A stretch of DNA of 64,000 nt from Colwellia marinimaniae (GTDB lineage: Bacteria > Pseudomonadota > Gammaproteobacteria > Enterobacterales > Alteromonadaceae), in the NCBI RefSeq assembly GCF_002207865.1, contig NZ_BDQM01000006.1, positions 62,001-126,000 of the forward strand. The letters run 5' to 3'. The position numbers were made by a program, and so were the translations under genes. Shown here piece after piece: positions 63,719-64,000 of this stretch. The first letter of the stretch is position 1, and every line of letters begins with the position of its first letter. The notes under the pieces were generated by a model. It ran no database searches. It was given only the letters and a program-made list of their open reading frames with translations, and had not been told where the DNA came from.

Positions 63719-64000
63719 TTAAATAAGAAATGCATAACAAACCATAGCGACAATACTTGAGACGATAATACTTAAGAAGAATCCTTCTTTAACCATATCT
63801 TCAATCTCAATCTCTCCTGTACCATAGGCAATAGCATTAGGAGCTGTCGCCACAGGCAGCATGAAGGCACAACTAGCAGCCATCGCTGCGGGTATCATAA
63901 GTACCTCAGGGTTTATTCCGGATGATATAGCTGCAGCAGCTAATATAGGCATTAGTAACGTTGCCGTTGCCGTATTACTGGTTATTTCAGTCAAGTAGGT
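63719..64000 (-). CDS. SLC13/DASS-type anion transporter, C-terminal part (5' end outside window)
   Basis: At least 93 residues to the right edge; the frame continues past 64000. TEITSNTATATLLMPILAAAA is the SNT substrate- and sodium-binding motif of the divalent anion:sodium symporter family, followed by hydrophobic helices with MLPVATAPNAIAYGTGEIEIEDMVKEGF, also characteristic, and a final membrane helix IVSSIVAMVCYAFLI. It would carry dicarboxylates or similar anions. Only the last helices are visible, so the substrate is not decided. Confidence 0.88.
   Translation of the reverse strand, partial: TYLTEITSNTATATLLMPILAAAAISSGINPEVLMIPAAMAASCAFMLPVATAPNAIAYGTGEIEIEDMVKEGFFLSIIVSSIVAMVCYAFLI

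Noticed and set aside
1..64000. tRNA or rRNA genes
   Set aside because: No T-loop (GGTTCGAATCC-like) pattern paired with an acceptor stem and no rRNA core sequence was noticed on reading; a tRNA scan would be needed to exclude divergent ones.

Overview
The window is AT-rich DNA from a marine gammaproteobacterium, most likely Colwellia or a close relative in the Alteromonadales. This rests on base composition and on the resemblance of polA, prlC, gor and the exosortase locus to that group; the species was not identified by any search.

Positions 1-39,400 hold one large exopolysaccharide locus of the exosortase A (XrtA/EpsH) type. Four leftward genes (outer-membrane protein running off the left edge, tyrosine autokinase, Wzz-like chain-length protein, Wza-like export lipoprotein) diverge from a long rightward operon. 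That operon carries a polyprenyl-phosphate sugar transferase, an XrtA-type deacetylase, exosortase A fused to an EpsI domain, a PcRGLX/YetA-like putative lyase, GT4 and GT2 glycosyltransferases, a second deacetylase, FemAB protein, asparagine-synthase-type amidotransferase, O-antigen-ligase-like protein and a Wzx-like flippase. Together they can prime, build, flip, ligate or polymerise, modify and export a polymer. No PEP-CTERM substrate and no PrsK/PrsR regulator is visible here.

From about 22 to 39.4 kb the locus is a mosaic. It contains two broken sulfotransferase genes, fragments of at least two insertion-sequence types, a CDP-glycerol-transferase-like protein, a lipoprotein with a 15-bp in-frame tandem repeat and PKD-like domains, more glycosyltransferases, a hexapeptide acyltransferase, an intact sulfotransferase, a 207-bp partial gene duplication, and a bifunctional mannose-1-phosphate guanylyltransferase (manC) supplying GDP-mannose. 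Sulfotransferases suggest, but do not prove, a sulfated polymer.

Positions 39.4-42.6 kb are a toxin-antitoxin island: a HigBA-type pair behind two near-identical operators, a MITE-like repeat, and a three-gene HipB-HipS-HipT operon in which the kinase retains the Ser57-Ile-Ser59 loop.

Positions 42.6-64 kb are mainly chromosomal housekeeping and accessory genes: a Tag-like DNA glycosylase, oligopeptidase A (prlC), a very large sensor with propeller, PAS, GGDEF and EAL domains, glutathione reductase (gor), two envelope proteins, a heavy-metal RND efflux module preceded by a His-rich secreted protein, DNA polymerase I (polA) with a MITE and a DnaA box upstream, a periplasmic solute-binding protein and the end of a SLC13-type transporter. 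No rRNA, tRNA or CRISPR array was seen.
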